A stretch of 64,000 nucleotides of DNA from Kribbella jiaozuonensis (GCF_005233875.1 NZ_SZPZ01000004.1:1116001-1180000), one strand, 5' to 3'; positions 8,536 through 18,391 are shown, counted from the first letter of the stretch. The notes: a model not told the origin generated them from the sequence alone. Made by a program: numbers and translations.

Positions 8536-8553
8536 GTGGAAACGTGCTTCCAC
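8536..8553 (-). promoter_or_regulatory. Dyad upstream of ACT-GNAT gene
   Basis: GTGGAA-ACGTGC-TTCCAC is a perfect 6-bp inverted repeat with a 6-base centre, 17 bases upstream of the ACT-GNAT start and just before its ribosome site. A repressor site is the likeliest reading; a short leader hairpin is the alternative. Confidence 0.4.
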
Positions 8554-8601
8554 TGTCCGTCCGCCCTGTTGCCCCGCCGGGTCCGGAATGTTACGCCCGC
8601 G

Positions 8602-9006
8602 TCAACCTTTGCGCCGGACCTTCGGCAGGTGCGGCATGTGCGGGCGAGGCTTCCGCGCGGCGAGGACGACGGCCGGCTCCCGTTTGTCCAGGTCCGCGTG
8701 CCGCAGCAGCTCGGGGTACGTCGCCTGCGGCACCGGCGGGTATGTCGTCACGATCGCGTCGCCGGAGAACACGAAGAAGATCGCCTGACCGTCCTTGATC
8801 ACCTTCAGCAAGGAGCCGTCGCGCACGGTGAGAGCATGCTCGACCGCCTTCCGGCGCGCGGAGCGTTTCGCCCACGCCGCCTGGACCGCCTGCTGGGCCG
8901 GCTCGCGCCCGTGCCGCACCGCCTCGACGACGAGCGGCCCGTACCGCACGCCGTACTTGACGATGTTCTTCGCCAGCTTGCCATTCGTTTTCCCCGCACC
9001 CGCCAT
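8602..9006 (-). CDS. Conserved hypothetical basic protein
   Basis: A 134-residue, strongly basic soluble protein (MAGAGKTNGKLAKNIVKYG) ending in a lysine/arginine-rich tail (LPKVRRKG). A hydrophobic strand region (AIFFVFSGDAIVTTYPPVP) sits in the middle. I do not recognise a named domain. No ribosome site is seen; TACGCT (9013-9018) lies exactly 6 bases upstream of the ATG, the spacing of a leaderless promoter, which supports the start. It is followed 80 bases later by the ACT-GNAT gene on the same strand but probably has its own promoter. Confidence 0.72.
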   Translation of the reverse strand: MAGAGKTNGKLAKNIVKYGVRYGPLVVEAVRHGREPAQQAVQAAWAKRSARRKAVEHALTVRDGSLLKVIKDGQAIFFVFSGDAIVTTYPPVPQATYPELLRHADLDKREPAVVLAARKPRPHMPHLPKVRRKG

Positions 9007-9045
9007 GAACCGAGCGTACTGGGCCCGGGGTTACGCGGCGGCGTT

Positions 9046-9498
9046 CTAGCTGGGGCGGGCGTTCCTGGCCTCGATGGCGTTGATCGTCTTCGCGAAGGCT
9101 TTGGTCAGCACGGACTTGCCGACGGTCCCGACAACGAGCGCGAGCAGCCGTCCCTTCAGGTTCTTGCCGTCCCGGACCACGGTGACGTCCACCGCGGTCG
9201 TCCCGTCGGGCTGCCGCGTGAAGTCGTAGGTGTGCCCGGAACGTCCGCCCCAGATGTTGGAGTCCGTCGTGGTCAGCACGACGTGCTCGGGGTCGGACCA
9301 GTCGTACCGGAGGCGTTCCCAGATTCCGGACGACCCTTCGGTGACATCGGCCTCGTGCTCGCCGCGCGAGTGGACCACCAAGTACTCGTCGGTGCTGTTC
9401 CCGAACAGCTCCTTACGGCCCGGCCCGAAGTCCGTCAGCCCGGCGACGAACTGCTCAGGCGTCACGCTCGTGGTCGCATGCAGACGAATCGTGGCCAT
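9046..9498 (-). CDS. SRPBCC-fold protein
   Basis: A 150-residue protein of the SRPBCC (START/Bet v1-like) fold, a small ligand-binding cup. The start MATIRLHATTSVTPEQF at ATG 9498 has AAGGAG 8 bases upstream and is preferred to the longer frame from 9552. Visible family traits are TPEQFVAGLTDFGPGR near the N-terminus, alternating strands such as HVVLTTTDSNIW, and a C-terminal long helix (GKSVLTKAFAKTINAIEAR). The ligand is unknown. It is transcribed away from the conserved gene at 9639. Confidence 0.78.
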   Translation of the reverse strand: MATIRLHATTSVTPEQFVAGLTDFGPGRKELFGNSTDEYLVVHSRGEHEADVTEGSSGIWERLRYDWSDPEHVVLTTTDSNIWGGRSGHTYDFTRQPDGTTAVDVTVVRDGKNLKGRLLALVVGTVGKSVLTKAFAKTINAIEARNARPS

Positions 9499-9638
9499 CC
9501 GGGGCTCCTTCGACGGTCGGGCTGTTGGTTTCCAGGTATACGGCACAGCCACCGAAGCGGGTCACAGGCGGGCCTCCGCACACCCATTTCGGTCAGCCGG
9601 GTCGCGTCGGCATGCGGACGTTCGTCGCGTCAGGCACC

Positions 9639-10253
9639 ATGGACGCCGTGACCACCCCCAACCCGCGCCGTCCGATCCTGCCGGGCAACAAGTTGTTCGA
9701 GTCGCTGCCCGGTGCCGCGGACCCGGCGACCGTCACCGAGGCCGCGCACCGGACCGCCGAGCTGCTGGTCCGCGGCGTACGCAAGTCCGAGGACGCCGAG
9801 GTGCATGCCCGGGTGGTCAAGCTCGCGGATGAGTACGGCCTCGACGAGCTGGCCGAGCTGTGGTCCGACTCCCCCGCCGACTCGCTGCCCGGTGCGCTCT
9901 GGCGGCTCTATGTACTGCGCTCCTGGGTGCACTCCAACGCCGAAGAGGTATCCCGCGAGTTCGCTACCGGCCGCAAGTACGCCGAGGTGCACGCCGTCGT
10001 CGCGGGCGTCGCCGAGCCACCCGGTCCGGCCGAGGTCCGCGACATGGTCGACGCAGTACTGCGGGGTGTCGCGACCGGGGATTTCGCGACCACGCTGGAC
10101 CGGGCGGCCGCGTTCGCGCGGATCATCGCGACCGGGCGGGCGCATCTCGCGGACGACGGGCATGACCAGGTGCTTTCCGCGTCGAAACTGGTCGAGACCG
10201 CAGATCAGCTGCAGACCGCGGCGCGCGCCGAACGCGCCGGACATTTGTGGTAG
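9639..10253 (+). CDS. Conserved hypothetical helical protein
   Basis: A 204-residue, almost entirely helical soluble protein (MDAVTTPNPRRPILPGNKLF; AELWSDSPADSLPGALWRLY). It looks like a conserved actinobacterial protein but I cannot name a domain. Start options are ATG 9639 and GTG 9648; neither has a clear ribosome site, so transcription is probably leaderless. The longer frame from 9525 overlaps the divergent promoter and is not favoured. Its stop codon sits in the loop of a perfect 15-bp hairpin (10228-10272). Confidence 0.75.
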   Translation: MDAVTTPNPRRPILPGNKLFESLPGAADPATVTEAAHRTAELLVRGVRKSEDAEVHARVVKLADEYGLDELAELWSDSPADSLPGALWRLYVLRSWVHSNAEEVSREFATGRKYAEVHAVVAGVAEPPGPAEVRDMVDAVLRGVATGDFATTLDRAAAFARIIATGRAHLADDGHDQVLSASKLVETADQLQTAARAERAGHLW

Positions 10254-10272
10254 TTGCGTCCGGCGCGTTCGG
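10228..10272 (+). terminator. 15-bp hairpin spanning the stop codon
   Basis: Arms 10228-10242 (CCGAACGCGCCGGAC) and 10258-10272 are perfectly complementary; the 15-base loop contains the TAG stop of the preceding gene. It is GC-rich and followed by atgttatag, not a real U-tract. It is likely a terminator or 3'-end stabiliser whose 5' arm is coding sequence. Confidence 0.7.
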
Positions 10273-10351
10273 ATGTTATAGCGGTAGTTGGTGCGTCTTG
10301 AAGCCCGAGATCCCAACAGGACAAGGGGTTTGGGCGCCGGTTACACTGTTC

Positions 10352-10440
10352 GAGGTGTCGGGCCGGTGCAAGCCCCGGGTCCCAAAATTAGCCGCTACGA
10401 GCGGCCACGCGCCGTGAGGCGCTTCCCGGTCCGGCACCTC
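10352..10440 (+). ncRNA. Multi-branched structured RNA element
   Basis: A closing helix of 15 pairs joins 10352-10366 to 10426-10440. Two of the pairs are G-U wobbles on the plus strand and would be C-A mismatches on the minus strand, so the structure fits plus-strand RNA better. Inside are two perfect hairpins: 10391-10405 (GCCGCT/AGCGGC, loop ACG) and 10409-10422 (GCGCC/GGCGC with a GNRA-type GTGA loop). The 3' end touches the stop codon of the protease read on the other strand. It may be a structured 3' UTR, a small RNA or a bidirectional terminator; no known family was matched. Confidence 0.5.
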
Positions 10441-13400
10441 TAACTCACCACTCCGTAGAAGTGGTTCAGCGTCTGCGTGACCGACTTCCCGTGGGTGTCC
10501 GTCAGCTCGACCTTGAGCGTGACGAACGAGGTCGCCTTCAGGTTGTTGACCAGCGCGATCGCCTTCGTGCCGAGGTTGACGGTCGGGACGTTCGCCCAGG
10601 TCGCACCGTCGTCGTACGACGCTGACACGCGAGCCGTCGTGAAGCGGCCGGCGGTGTACCACTGGCCGGACTCCGCGCTGATCGTGACCGGGAAAACCGG
10701 GACCCGCGCTGCCCGGTCGTGGAGGTCGACGGGCAGGTCGTAGTCGGGGAACAGCAGCGGCAGCGGCTTACCCGCGTCCGCCGACGAACTGCGCCACTTC
10801 CACCGGGTCTCAACCGTCGACGGCGACTCCCACTTGTAGTCGCCGCGCTGCCAGCGGATCAGGTCGTACTTCAGCTCGAGATCGGTCGCCGCTGCCGGCA
10901 CGTCCCAGACACCCTGGCCGTAGTACCCGTACTCCCCCAGCGACACGCCGTTCGCGAACAGCTCGGTGCCGCCCAGGTCGAGGAAGCCCTGCGACGAGAA
11001 GTGACCGGTCTGCGTGTCCGCCCAGCTGGCGAAGTTGCTCCAGACCGTGTTGCCGTCCCGCGCCGCCGGAGCGTACTTCTGCCCCGGTCGTCTGATCGGT
11101 CACCAGCCCCGGCCGCAGCCCGGCCTTGTACCAGCTCTCGCTGTGCCGGCTCCCCGGCTTGTACGCCGTCGCCGTCGAGGTCATCAGCGTCGCGAACGGC
11201 CACGCCATCGCGTCCGCATGCCCGACCATCTGCGACACCTTGGTGTCCTTGTCGGCGGTGACGAGATGCTGCACACGGGTCGGCGCCGCGACCGATCCAC
11301 GATCGCCGGTCGGGATCAGGTTGATGCTCCACGGCCGCCACACGTCGACGTACTCGGAGTACGTGTAGTCCTTGCCCGGGGTGTAGTACGTCGCGTCGAT
11401 CGTCGCGAGGTCGCGGTCACGGACCCGGTGCGTCGGCTTGCCCTTCACCTGCTGCTCGTGCGTGAACGCCAGGCTGTAGAGGTACGGCGACTTCGCGCCG
11501 GCCGGTGATCCGTACTGCCACCCTTCGACCACCTCGAACGTCCCACGACGGGCCTTGGACGTCGTTCCGAGATAGACCTCAACTGTCGTGCCGTAGCTGC
11601 GGCTCGACGACAGGATCCAGTTGTCGATCACCCGCCCGTAGGTCAGGCTGCCGGCCTTGCGTTGCGTCGGCCGGTCGGTTGTCACGGTCGCCTCAGCGGC
11701 CGTGCGGGCGTCGTACGTGATCGTGGTGTTCTTCGTCAGCGTGAGCTCGGGATCGCCGAGGAACGCGTACGAGTCCACCAATCCATCGGCGCCGTCGTGC
11801 GCGATCGTCGCGGCCAGCGAGTAGGTGCCGGCGCGCAGGTGCAGCGTTTGATCCGTGCCGTCGAAGCCGACTCGCTGCGCGGCGATGCTGTCGAGGTCGA
11901 AGACGTCCAGCGAGGAGATCGATGTGGCCGGCTTCCCGTCGCGGTCGATCAGCTTGAACGTGACGTCGACGTACTGCGGCTCGAGGTAGAAACCCAGCGG
12001 CGTCACCACGGTCTGCCCGCTGTTGCTCTTGGCAACCACGCGAGTGCTGATCGCGCCGTACAGGCCGTAGTCGATCGCCTTCGACGGGTCGACGGTGACC
12101 GGGAGGTCAGCGGTTCCACCGGCGGGGATCGTGAGCGACTTGCCGAACGTGATCAGGGCTGACGGCAACGGTTTCCCGTTGTTGCCGCGGGCATCGGCTG
12201 TCACAGTCAACGTGACAGGCTCGGTGCCGTCGTTGTGGTAGGTGAGCTGCCTGGTGAGCTTCTGGCCGGAGGTGTGCGGCCAGGCGAACGTGCCGAGATC
12301 GGTCGTAGCCGGACCAGTGACCTGTTGCGTCACTGCCTGCGCGACGTTGAGCTCACCGGCGCCTTGCTCGTAGATGCCGACCTTGCTCTCGGCGCGTACG
12401 GAGTTCTGCAGGACGGCCTTGAGTTGCTGGCCGGTCCAGGTCGGGTGTTCCTGCTTGAGGATCGCTGCCGCACCGGCGACATGCGGCGTCGCCATCGACG
12501 TACCGCTCATGTCGACGTACGCCGAGTCGCCGCGGCCGCCAGCGCGTGCGGCAGTGATGTCCACGCCGGGCGCTGCGATGTCGGGCTTGACCGCGTGGTT
12601 CGCGAGTACCGGACCGCGGCTTGAGAAGTCCGCGGTGGTCTGGGTGAGGTCGGTCGCGGCCACGGTCATCGCGGACGCGGCACAGCCCGGGCTGGTGATC
12701 GCCTCGGCCGGTCCGCCGAGGTTGCCTGCGGCAATGACGAACAGCACGCCGGACTCGGCGCTGATCCGGTCGACGGCGGCCGCCATCGGGTCGGTGCAGT
12801 CGACGGGTTCCGACGTACCGATGCTCATGCTGATGACGTCGGCGCCTTCGGCGACGGCCCATTCCATGCCGGCAATGATCCAGGAGAGGTCACCGCTGCC
12901 GTAGTCGTTGAGCACCTTGCCGGACAGCAGTTGGGCGCCCGGCGCGACACCCTTGTTGCGGCCGTTGGAGGCGACGCCCCGACCCGCGACTGTGGAGGAC
13001 GTATGGGTGCCGTGCCCGTCGTGGTCGGCGACGTCCGGGCTGTCGGTGAAGTTCTTCTGCTCCTTGACCGCACCGACCAGGTCCGGGTGCTCGGCGTCGA
13101 CACCTGAGTCCAGTACGGCGACCGTCGTACCGGTGCCGTCGTACCCGGCGGCCCAGGCCTGCGGGGCGCCGACGTACGGGACGCTCTGGTCGAGGGTCTT
13201 GTGCACCTTCAGGTCGAGCCAGAGCTTCTGGACATCCCGACCGGTCGACAACGCCTGCCAGGTGTCGTGAGCACGGGTCTTGTCGGTCTTGTACGCCGCT
13301 GCGCTCACCGACGGCAGCGCCCGCGTCCGAGTGGAGCCGGCGGGCACGGCCTGCTGGGCGGCGCGGGCGGTCGGCTTGTACGTCGCTATCACGGGGATCT

Positions 13401-13755
13401 GGTCAGTGGACGCGTCGTCGTAACCCTGCCGGATCAGACCGCTCACGTTGAACAGCGCCTGGTCCACCTTGCCGCTGTTGACGAGGCGGGCGGCGCTGTC
13501 GGGTACGACGTACAGGTCCTTGCCGACGGTCCGCGTCTCGTAGCCGGAGTCCGCTGCGTTAGCTGGGAAGAAGCGCACGTTGCTGCGGCCGGAGCCCGCC
13601 GGTGATACCTGCACTTTGTCGCCGGTGATCAAAGTGACCGACTTCGTGCTGTCCACCTGGACGGGTAGGGAGGGCTCGGGCGGCGCTGCGGCCGCGGGAG
13701 GAACAGTGAGGGCGAGAAGGGCGGTAATGGCCACGCCTATCAAGGCTTTGCGCAT
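10440..13755 (-). pseudogene. Secreted S8 (subtilisin-like) serine peptidase, frameshifted
   Basis: The start MRKALIGVAITALLALTVPP at 13755 is a Sec signal peptide. Catalytic residues are all present: Asp216 (AVLDSGVDAEHPDL), His248 (HDGHGTHTSS), Asn345 (IAAGNLGG) and Ser420 (SGTSMATPHVAGAAA), followed by a long beta-rich C-terminal region. The reading frame breaks at a GGGG run (11082-11085, minus strand). Removing one G joins it to the frame that continues to the TAG at 10440-10442, giving about 1104 residues. The span 3316 bases is one more than a multiple of three. The break lies far behind the catalytic domain, so a truncated active enzyme is possible; a sequencing error is also possible. 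A divergent TrmB/LuxR-like regulator starts at 13872. Confidence 0.85.
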
Positions 13756-13871
13756 GGGGATGAGTTCATCGCAAAACCGCCAGCGAAGGATGGGCAGTCG
13801 GTGGCAAGATTGCGACAATGCGGTTACCCGCCAGGCTCTGACTCCCACTCCCCCGCCCACCGGGAGGCATC

Positions 13872-14846
13872 GTGCTCGACGTGCTCGGACTGGATGACTC
13901 CGAAGAACTCGCGTACCGCGCCCTCGTCGAGGTGCCGTCGTACGACGCTGCCGAGCTCGCCGCCCGGCTCAGCTGTCATCCCATCGAGGCGGCACGCTCC
14001 TTGACCGCCCTGGAGACGCTCGGGCTCGCTGCCCGATCCAGCGGCAGCTCAGACCGGTACGTCGCCTCGCCGCCGTCTGTCGCCCTGGCTGCACTCGCGG
14101 TGCAACGCGAGGAGGAGCTGCGACGAGCGCAGCGCGAGATCGAGTCGCTCGCGGAGGTGTACCGGGGTACGGACACCGAGCGGTCGGTCAGTGACGTGGT
14201 GGATGTGGTGCGCGGGGCCAATGCGGTCGGGCAGCGGTTCGCACAGTTGCAGATGTCGGCGCGGGAGGAGGTGCTCGGCTTCGTCAAGGCAGAGATCGCG
14301 GTCGTGCCGCCGGAGGACAACAAAGAGGAGGACGCCGCGGTAACGCGAGGAGTGCGCTACCGCGTGCTGATCGAGCGGAGCGCATTCAACCGGCCTGGGT
14401 TCTTCGCGGCCGCATCCGACTCGCTGAACGCGGGCGAGGAGGTCCGCGTCGTACAAGAGCTTCCGATGCGGTTGCTGATCGTGGATCGGCGGATTGCGTT
14501 GGTGCCGTTGTTGTCCGGCGCAGGGGGCAGCATCGGTGCGCTCATCGTGCACAGCAGCGGGATGCTCGACGCACTGCTCGCTCTGTTCGACCGCGTGTGG
14601 CGTGACGGGCTTCCGCTCGTACTGGGCTCAAACGGCATGGCGGAAGGGCTGACTGACGGATTGCCCGATCTGGACGCCCGCATCCTCGGGCTGCTGCTGG
14701 CCGGCCTCACCGACCAGGCAGTGGCCAACCAGCTGAACCTGTCGATGCGCACCGTCCAGCGTCGCGTCCGCGCTCTGATGGACCTCGTCTCCGCCGACAC
14801 GCGCCTCCAACTCGGCTTCCACGCCGCTCGCCGCGGCTGGATCTGA
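13872..14846 (+). CDS. TrmB/LuxR-type transcriptional regulator
   Basis: A 324-residue regulator. Residues 1-60 form a TrmB-like winged helix (EELAYRALVEVPSYDAAELA), followed by a coiled region, a central effector-like domain and a C-terminal LuxR-type helix-turn-helix (LAGLTDQAVANQLNLSMRTV, about residues 275-300). The GTG start is preceded by GGGAGG with 4 bases spacing. It is divergent from the S8 protease with a 116-base shared promoter region, an arrangement that suggests it controls that secreted protease; this is inference. Confidence 0.82.
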   Translation: MLDVLGLDDSEELAYRALVEVPSYDAAELAARLSCHPIEAARSLTALETLGLAARSSGSSDRYVASPPSVALAALAVQREEELRRAQREIESLAEVYRGTDTERSVSDVVDVVRGANAVGQRFAQLQMSAREEVLGFVKAEIAVVPPEDNKEEDAAVTRGVRYRVLIERSAFNRPGFFAAASDSLNAGEEVRVVQELPMRLLIVDRRIALVPLLSGAGGSIGALIVHSSGMLDALLALFDRVWRDGLPLVLGSNGMAEGLTDGLPDLDARILGLLLAGLTDQAVANQLNLSMRTVQRRVRALMDLVSADTRLQLGFHAARRGWI

Positions 14847-14970
14847 GCCGTTCAGGGTCGGATCCGGGGATAACCCCCTGTCGGTCCCGGTCGAACGCGA
14901 GCAGACTCGGAGCAGTTTGTCGACCGGTCGTCTGGGGTGGCCGCTGATCAGCCAGGGAGGGCGATCGGCA

Positions 14971-15720
14971 ATGGAGGGGACAGTCAGCGATGTCATCGAG
15001 GTCGTGGACGCGAAGGATCTGGTCCGCGTCTACGGCGAAGGCGATACGGCGGTACACGCGCTGCGCGGGGTCGGCGTACGGATCGAACCCGGGCAACTGA
15101 CGGCGGTGATGGGGCCGTCCGGGTCGGGCAAGTCGACGCTGATGCACATCCTGGCGGGACTGGACCGGCCGACGTCGGGCTCGGTCAAGATCGACGGTAT
15201 CGAGATCACGACGCTCGGTGACGACGCGTTGACCAAGCTCCGTCGTCAGCACATCGGCTTCATCTTCCAGTTCTTCAACCTGCTGCCGATGCTGACCGCG
15301 CGCGACAACATCTTGCTGCCGTTGACGATCGCGGGCGCGAAGCCGGATCCGGAGTTCTTCGACGAGTTGGTCAGCCGGGTCGGTCTGGCCGACCGCCTCG
15401 AGCACCGGCCGGCCGAGCTGTCCGGCGGTCAGCAGCAGCGCGTCGCGATCGCGCGAGCATTGGTGTCGCGGCCGACCGTCGTGTTCGCAGACGAGCCGAC
15501 CGGCAACCTCGATTCCCGGACCAGCGGTGAGATCCTCACGCTGATGCGGTCGTCGGTCGAGGAATACGGCCAGACCACCGTGATGGTGACGCACGACGCG
15601 AAGGCCGCCGCGATGGCCGACCGGGTCCTCTACCTGGCCGACGGCGAGATCGTGAAGGAGACCGGCCGGTCCAACCAGCACGAGATCCTGCAGATCATCG
15701 ACACGCTGGACCTGCAGTGA
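14971..15720 (+). CDS. ABC transporter ATPase (LolD/MacB type)
   Basis: A 249-residue cytosolic ATPase with Walker A (GPSGSGKST), Q-loop (GFIFQFFNLL), signature (ELSGGQQQRVAIARAL), Walker B (VVFADEPTGNLDS) and H-loop (MVTHDAK). The spacing and the DEPTGNLD signature place it in the MacB/LolD/FtsE group that powers FtsX-type permeases. ATG 14971 (MEGTVSDVIEVVDAKDLVRV) is chosen because AGGGAGG lies upstream. Its TGA overlaps the permease start, so the two proteins are made together. Such pairs move lipoproteins, peptides or drugs, or transmit envelope signals. Confidence 0.93.
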   Translation: MEGTVSDVIEVVDAKDLVRVYGEGDTAVHALRGVGVRIEPGQLTAVMGPSGSGKSTLMHILAGLDRPTSGSVKIDGIEITTLGDDALTKLRRQHIGFIFQFFNLLPMLTARDNILLPLTIAGAKPDPEFFDELVSRVGLADRLEHRPAELSGGQQQRVAIARALVSRPTVVFADEPTGNLDSRTSGEILTLMRSSVEEYGQTTVMVTHDAKAAAMADRVLYLADGEIVKETGRSNQHEILQIIDTLDLQ

Positions 15721-18374
15721 TCAAGTTCGCGCTCCAGGGCCTGCTGGCCCGCAAGCTCCGTACGGCGCTGACCGCGATCGGCGTCGTCCTCGGAGTCGCG
15801 CTGATCTCGGGCACGTACGTGCTGACCGACTCGATCACGTCCGCGTTCGACTCGATCTTCACCCAGAACTACAAGAACACCGACGCCGCGATCACCGGCA
15901 AGAACGCGTTCGACGCGTCCGAGGACGGGACCGTGACCGCTCCCCCGTTCGACGCCGGCCTGCTCGCGAAGGTCCGCGGGCTGCCGGAGGTCGGTGCGGC
16001 CGACGGTTCGGTGAGCGGTGAGGCGCAGCTGATCGGCAAGGACGGCAAGTCGATCGTGTTCGGCGGCGCCCCGAACCTCGGTTTCAGTGTCGATCCGGCG
16101 CTGCCGCAGTTCAACTCGCTCACGCTCGTCTCGGGCGCCTGGCCGACCGGCGACCAGGTCGTGATCGACACGAAAACCGCCAAGGAGAAGGGATTCACGA
16201 CCGGCGACACGATCGGCGTCCAGGCCCGCGGCGCGGCCGAGCAGATGAAGATCTCCGGGCTGGTCGAGTTCGGCGCGGTGTCGTCGATCGGCGGCGCGAC
16301 GCTGGCCGGGTTCGACCTCGGTACGGCGCAGCGGTTGTTCGACAAGACCGGCAAGCTCGACCAGATCCTGATTGCGACCAAGTCCGGTACCAGCGAGCAG
16401 CAGATGCTCGACGCCGTACGACAAATCTTGCCGGAGGCAACACAGGTCCGAACGGCCGACGAGCAGGCCAAGGAGGACGCGGCCGGTACGTCGAGCTTCT
16501 TGAGCTTCCTGCAGACCTTCCTGCTGGTGTTCGGCGGGATCGCCCTGTTCGTCGGCTCGTTCGTGATCGCCAACTCGCTGTCGATCACGATCGCCCAGCG
16601 CACCCGTGAGTTCGCGACCCTGCGCACGCTCGGCGCGTCGCGGCGCCAGCTCCTCGGAACGGTGGTGCTGGAAGCATTCGTGACCGGCTTGGTCGCGTCG
16701 GTGGTGGGACTGTTCCTCGGGCTCGCGATCGCGACCGGGTTGTTCAAGCTGTTCGACGCGGTCGGTTTCACGCTGCCGAACAACGGGCTGGTGTTCCGGA
16801 CCCGGACGATCGTGGTCGCGCTGATCGTCGGCGTACTGGTGACCGTCGTGGCCAGTCTGCGTCCGGCGTGGCGGGCGACGCGGGTGCCGCCTATCGCCGC
16901 TGTCCGCGAGGGCGCAACCTTGGCGCCCGGACGGTTGAACCGCTATCGGCCGGTTGGTGCTGCGCTGCTCGCCGCGGGCGGGATCGCGCTTGTGCTGGTC
17001 GGATTGTTCGCGGACGGGCTGTCGACCAAGACGCTGCTGATCTTGCTCGGCGCCGGGGTGTTGCTGCTGTTCATCGGGATCGCCTTGTTCTCCTCGCGTC
17101 TCGTCAAGCCGTTGGCGGCGGTGGCGGATCCGATCGCGCGCTGGTCGGTCGTCGTACTGACCGCTCTGATCTGGCCCTTCGTTCTGGTGCCGTTGTGGGC
17201 GATACGGCGGCTCTTCGGCCGGCGTACCGAGTTCCCCGGCGTACTACCGGACAGGCCGGCCGTGGCAATCGGCGGGCAGAACAGCCGTCGGGATCCACAC
17301 CGTACGGCGTCGACCGCGGCGGCGCTGATGATCGGACTGGCGCTGGTCACGCTGGTCGCTACGTTGGGTGCAGGCCTGATCCGGCCGTTCGAGCAGGCGG
17401 TCGACGGGATCTTCAGCGCCGACTATGCGATCACCGCGCAGAACAACTTCAGCCCGCTGCCGCCACCGGTCGCCGCGGAGGTCGCGAAGGTGCCGGGAGT
17501 CGAGAAGCTCACCAGCGTGCGGGGCGGCCAGGCGAAGGCGTTCGACAAGACGATCACGATCACCGCCGTCGATCCGCAGGCGCCGGAGCTGCTCACGTTC
17601 GACTGGCGGTCCGGATCGCAGGCGTCGCTCGGCGAGCTCGGGGCCGACGGCGCGATCGTCGATGCGGCGTACGCCGACAGTCACGCGCTCGTCCTCGGGT
17701 CCCGGTTCCCGATGCAGACTGCCACCGGGAAAACCCTGCAACTGCAGGTGAAAGGCGTCTTCCGGCCGCCGGCGGGTGGCTCGCCGTTCGGGAACGTGAC
17801 GATCTCGACAGCCACGTTCGACGCGACCACCTCGCAGCCGCTGAACCTCTACACGTTCGTCAACATGAGCGGTGGCGTGACCGACGCGAACACCGCGACC
17901 CTCAACGATGCCCTGCGGACGTTCCCGAACGCCAAGGCGCTGACGCGGGACGAGTTCAAGAAGGCGCAGACCGACAGCATCAAGAGCATCCTGAACGTGC
18001 TCTACGTGCTGCTGGCGCTGTCCGTGCTGGTCAGTCTGTTTGGCATCGTCAACACGCTGGTGCTGACGGTCTTCGAACGGACCCGCGAGCTCGGCATGCT
18101 GCGCGCGATCGGCCTGACCCGCGGCCAGGTGAAACGGATGATCCGGCAGGAGAGCGTGATCACCGCTCTGATCGGCGCGGTCATCGGGATCGTCCTCGGC
18201 CTGGTCCTCGCATCGTTGCTGGCCGCCCGGCTGGACGAGATCTCGTTCACGATCCCGGTCGCCCAACTGGTGATCTTCGCCATCGTCTCGGTCGTGGTCG
18301 GCATCTTCGCAGCCATCTGGCCGGCCCGCCGCGCGGCGAAGCTGAACCCGCTGGAGGCGCTCCAGTACGAGTAG
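15717..18374 (+). CDS. FtsX-like ABC transporter permease
   Basis: An 885-residue membrane protein starting with GTG overlapping the ATPase stop (GTGA). It begins MIKFALQGLLARKLRTALTA and has two copies of the FtsX core: an N-terminal helix with a large extracellular domain and three membrane helices near residues 260-390, then a linker with extra helices (about 410-490), then a second extracellular domain and three C-terminal helices ending ARRAAKLNPLEALQYE. This is the common ten-helix actinobacterial form. With the ATPase at 14971 it makes a complete transporter. Two hairpins follow the stop. Confidence 0.92.
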   Translation: MIKFALQGLLARKLRTALTAIGVVLGVALISGTYVLTDSITSAFDSIFTQNYKNTDAAITGKNAFDASEDGTVTAPPFDAGLLAKVRGLPEVGAADGSVSGEAQLIGKDGKSIVFGGAPNLGFSVDPALPQFNSLTLVSGAWPTGDQVVIDTKTAKEKGFTTGDTIGVQARGAAEQMKISGLVEFGAVSSIGGATLAGFDLGTAQRLFDKTGKLDQILIATKSGTSEQQMLDAVRQILPEATQVRTADEQAKEDAAGTSSFLSFLQTFLLVFGGIALFVGSFVIANSLSITIAQRTREFATLRTLGASRRQLLGTVVLEAFVTGLVASVVGLFLGLAIATGLFKLFDAVGFTLPNNGLVFRTRTIVVALIVGVLVTVVASLRPAWRATRVPPIAAVREGATLAPGRLNRYRPVGAALLAAGGIALVLVGLFADGLSTKTLLILLGAGVLLLFIGIALFSSRLVKPLAAVADPIARWSVVVLTALIWPFVLVPLWAIRRLFGRRTEFPGVLPDRPAVAIGGQNSRRDPHRTASTAAALMIGLALVTLVATLGAGLIRPFEQAVDGIFSADYAITAQNNFSPLPPPVAAEVAKVPGVEKLTSVRGGQAKAFDKTITITAVDPQAPELLTFDWRSGSQASLGELGADGAIVDAAYADSHALVLGSRFPMQTATGKTLQLQVKGVFRPPAGGSPFGNVTISTATFDATTSQPLNLYTFVNMSGGVTDANTATLNDALRTFPNAKALTRDEFKKAQTDSIKSILNVLYVLLALSVLVSLFGIVNTLVLTVFERTRELGMLRAIGLTRGQVKRMIRQESVITALIGAVIGIVLGLVLASLLAARLDEISFTIPVAQLVIFAIVSVVVGIFAAIWPARRAAKLNPLEALQYE

Positions 18375-18391
18375 CGTGATCGGCTCCGCTC

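Noticed and set aside
10281..10440. tRNA or cobalamin-riboswitch-like words (ccggtgcaagcc, gggtccc)
   Set aside because: No acceptor or anticodon stem can be drawn, no CCA end is present, and the conserved B12 box is missing; only the wobble-supported stem and two hairpins are supported.
16868..18379. Second long frame over the FtsX-like permease
   Set aside because: It lacks hydrophobic segments and lies out of frame inside a gene with complete FtsX features.
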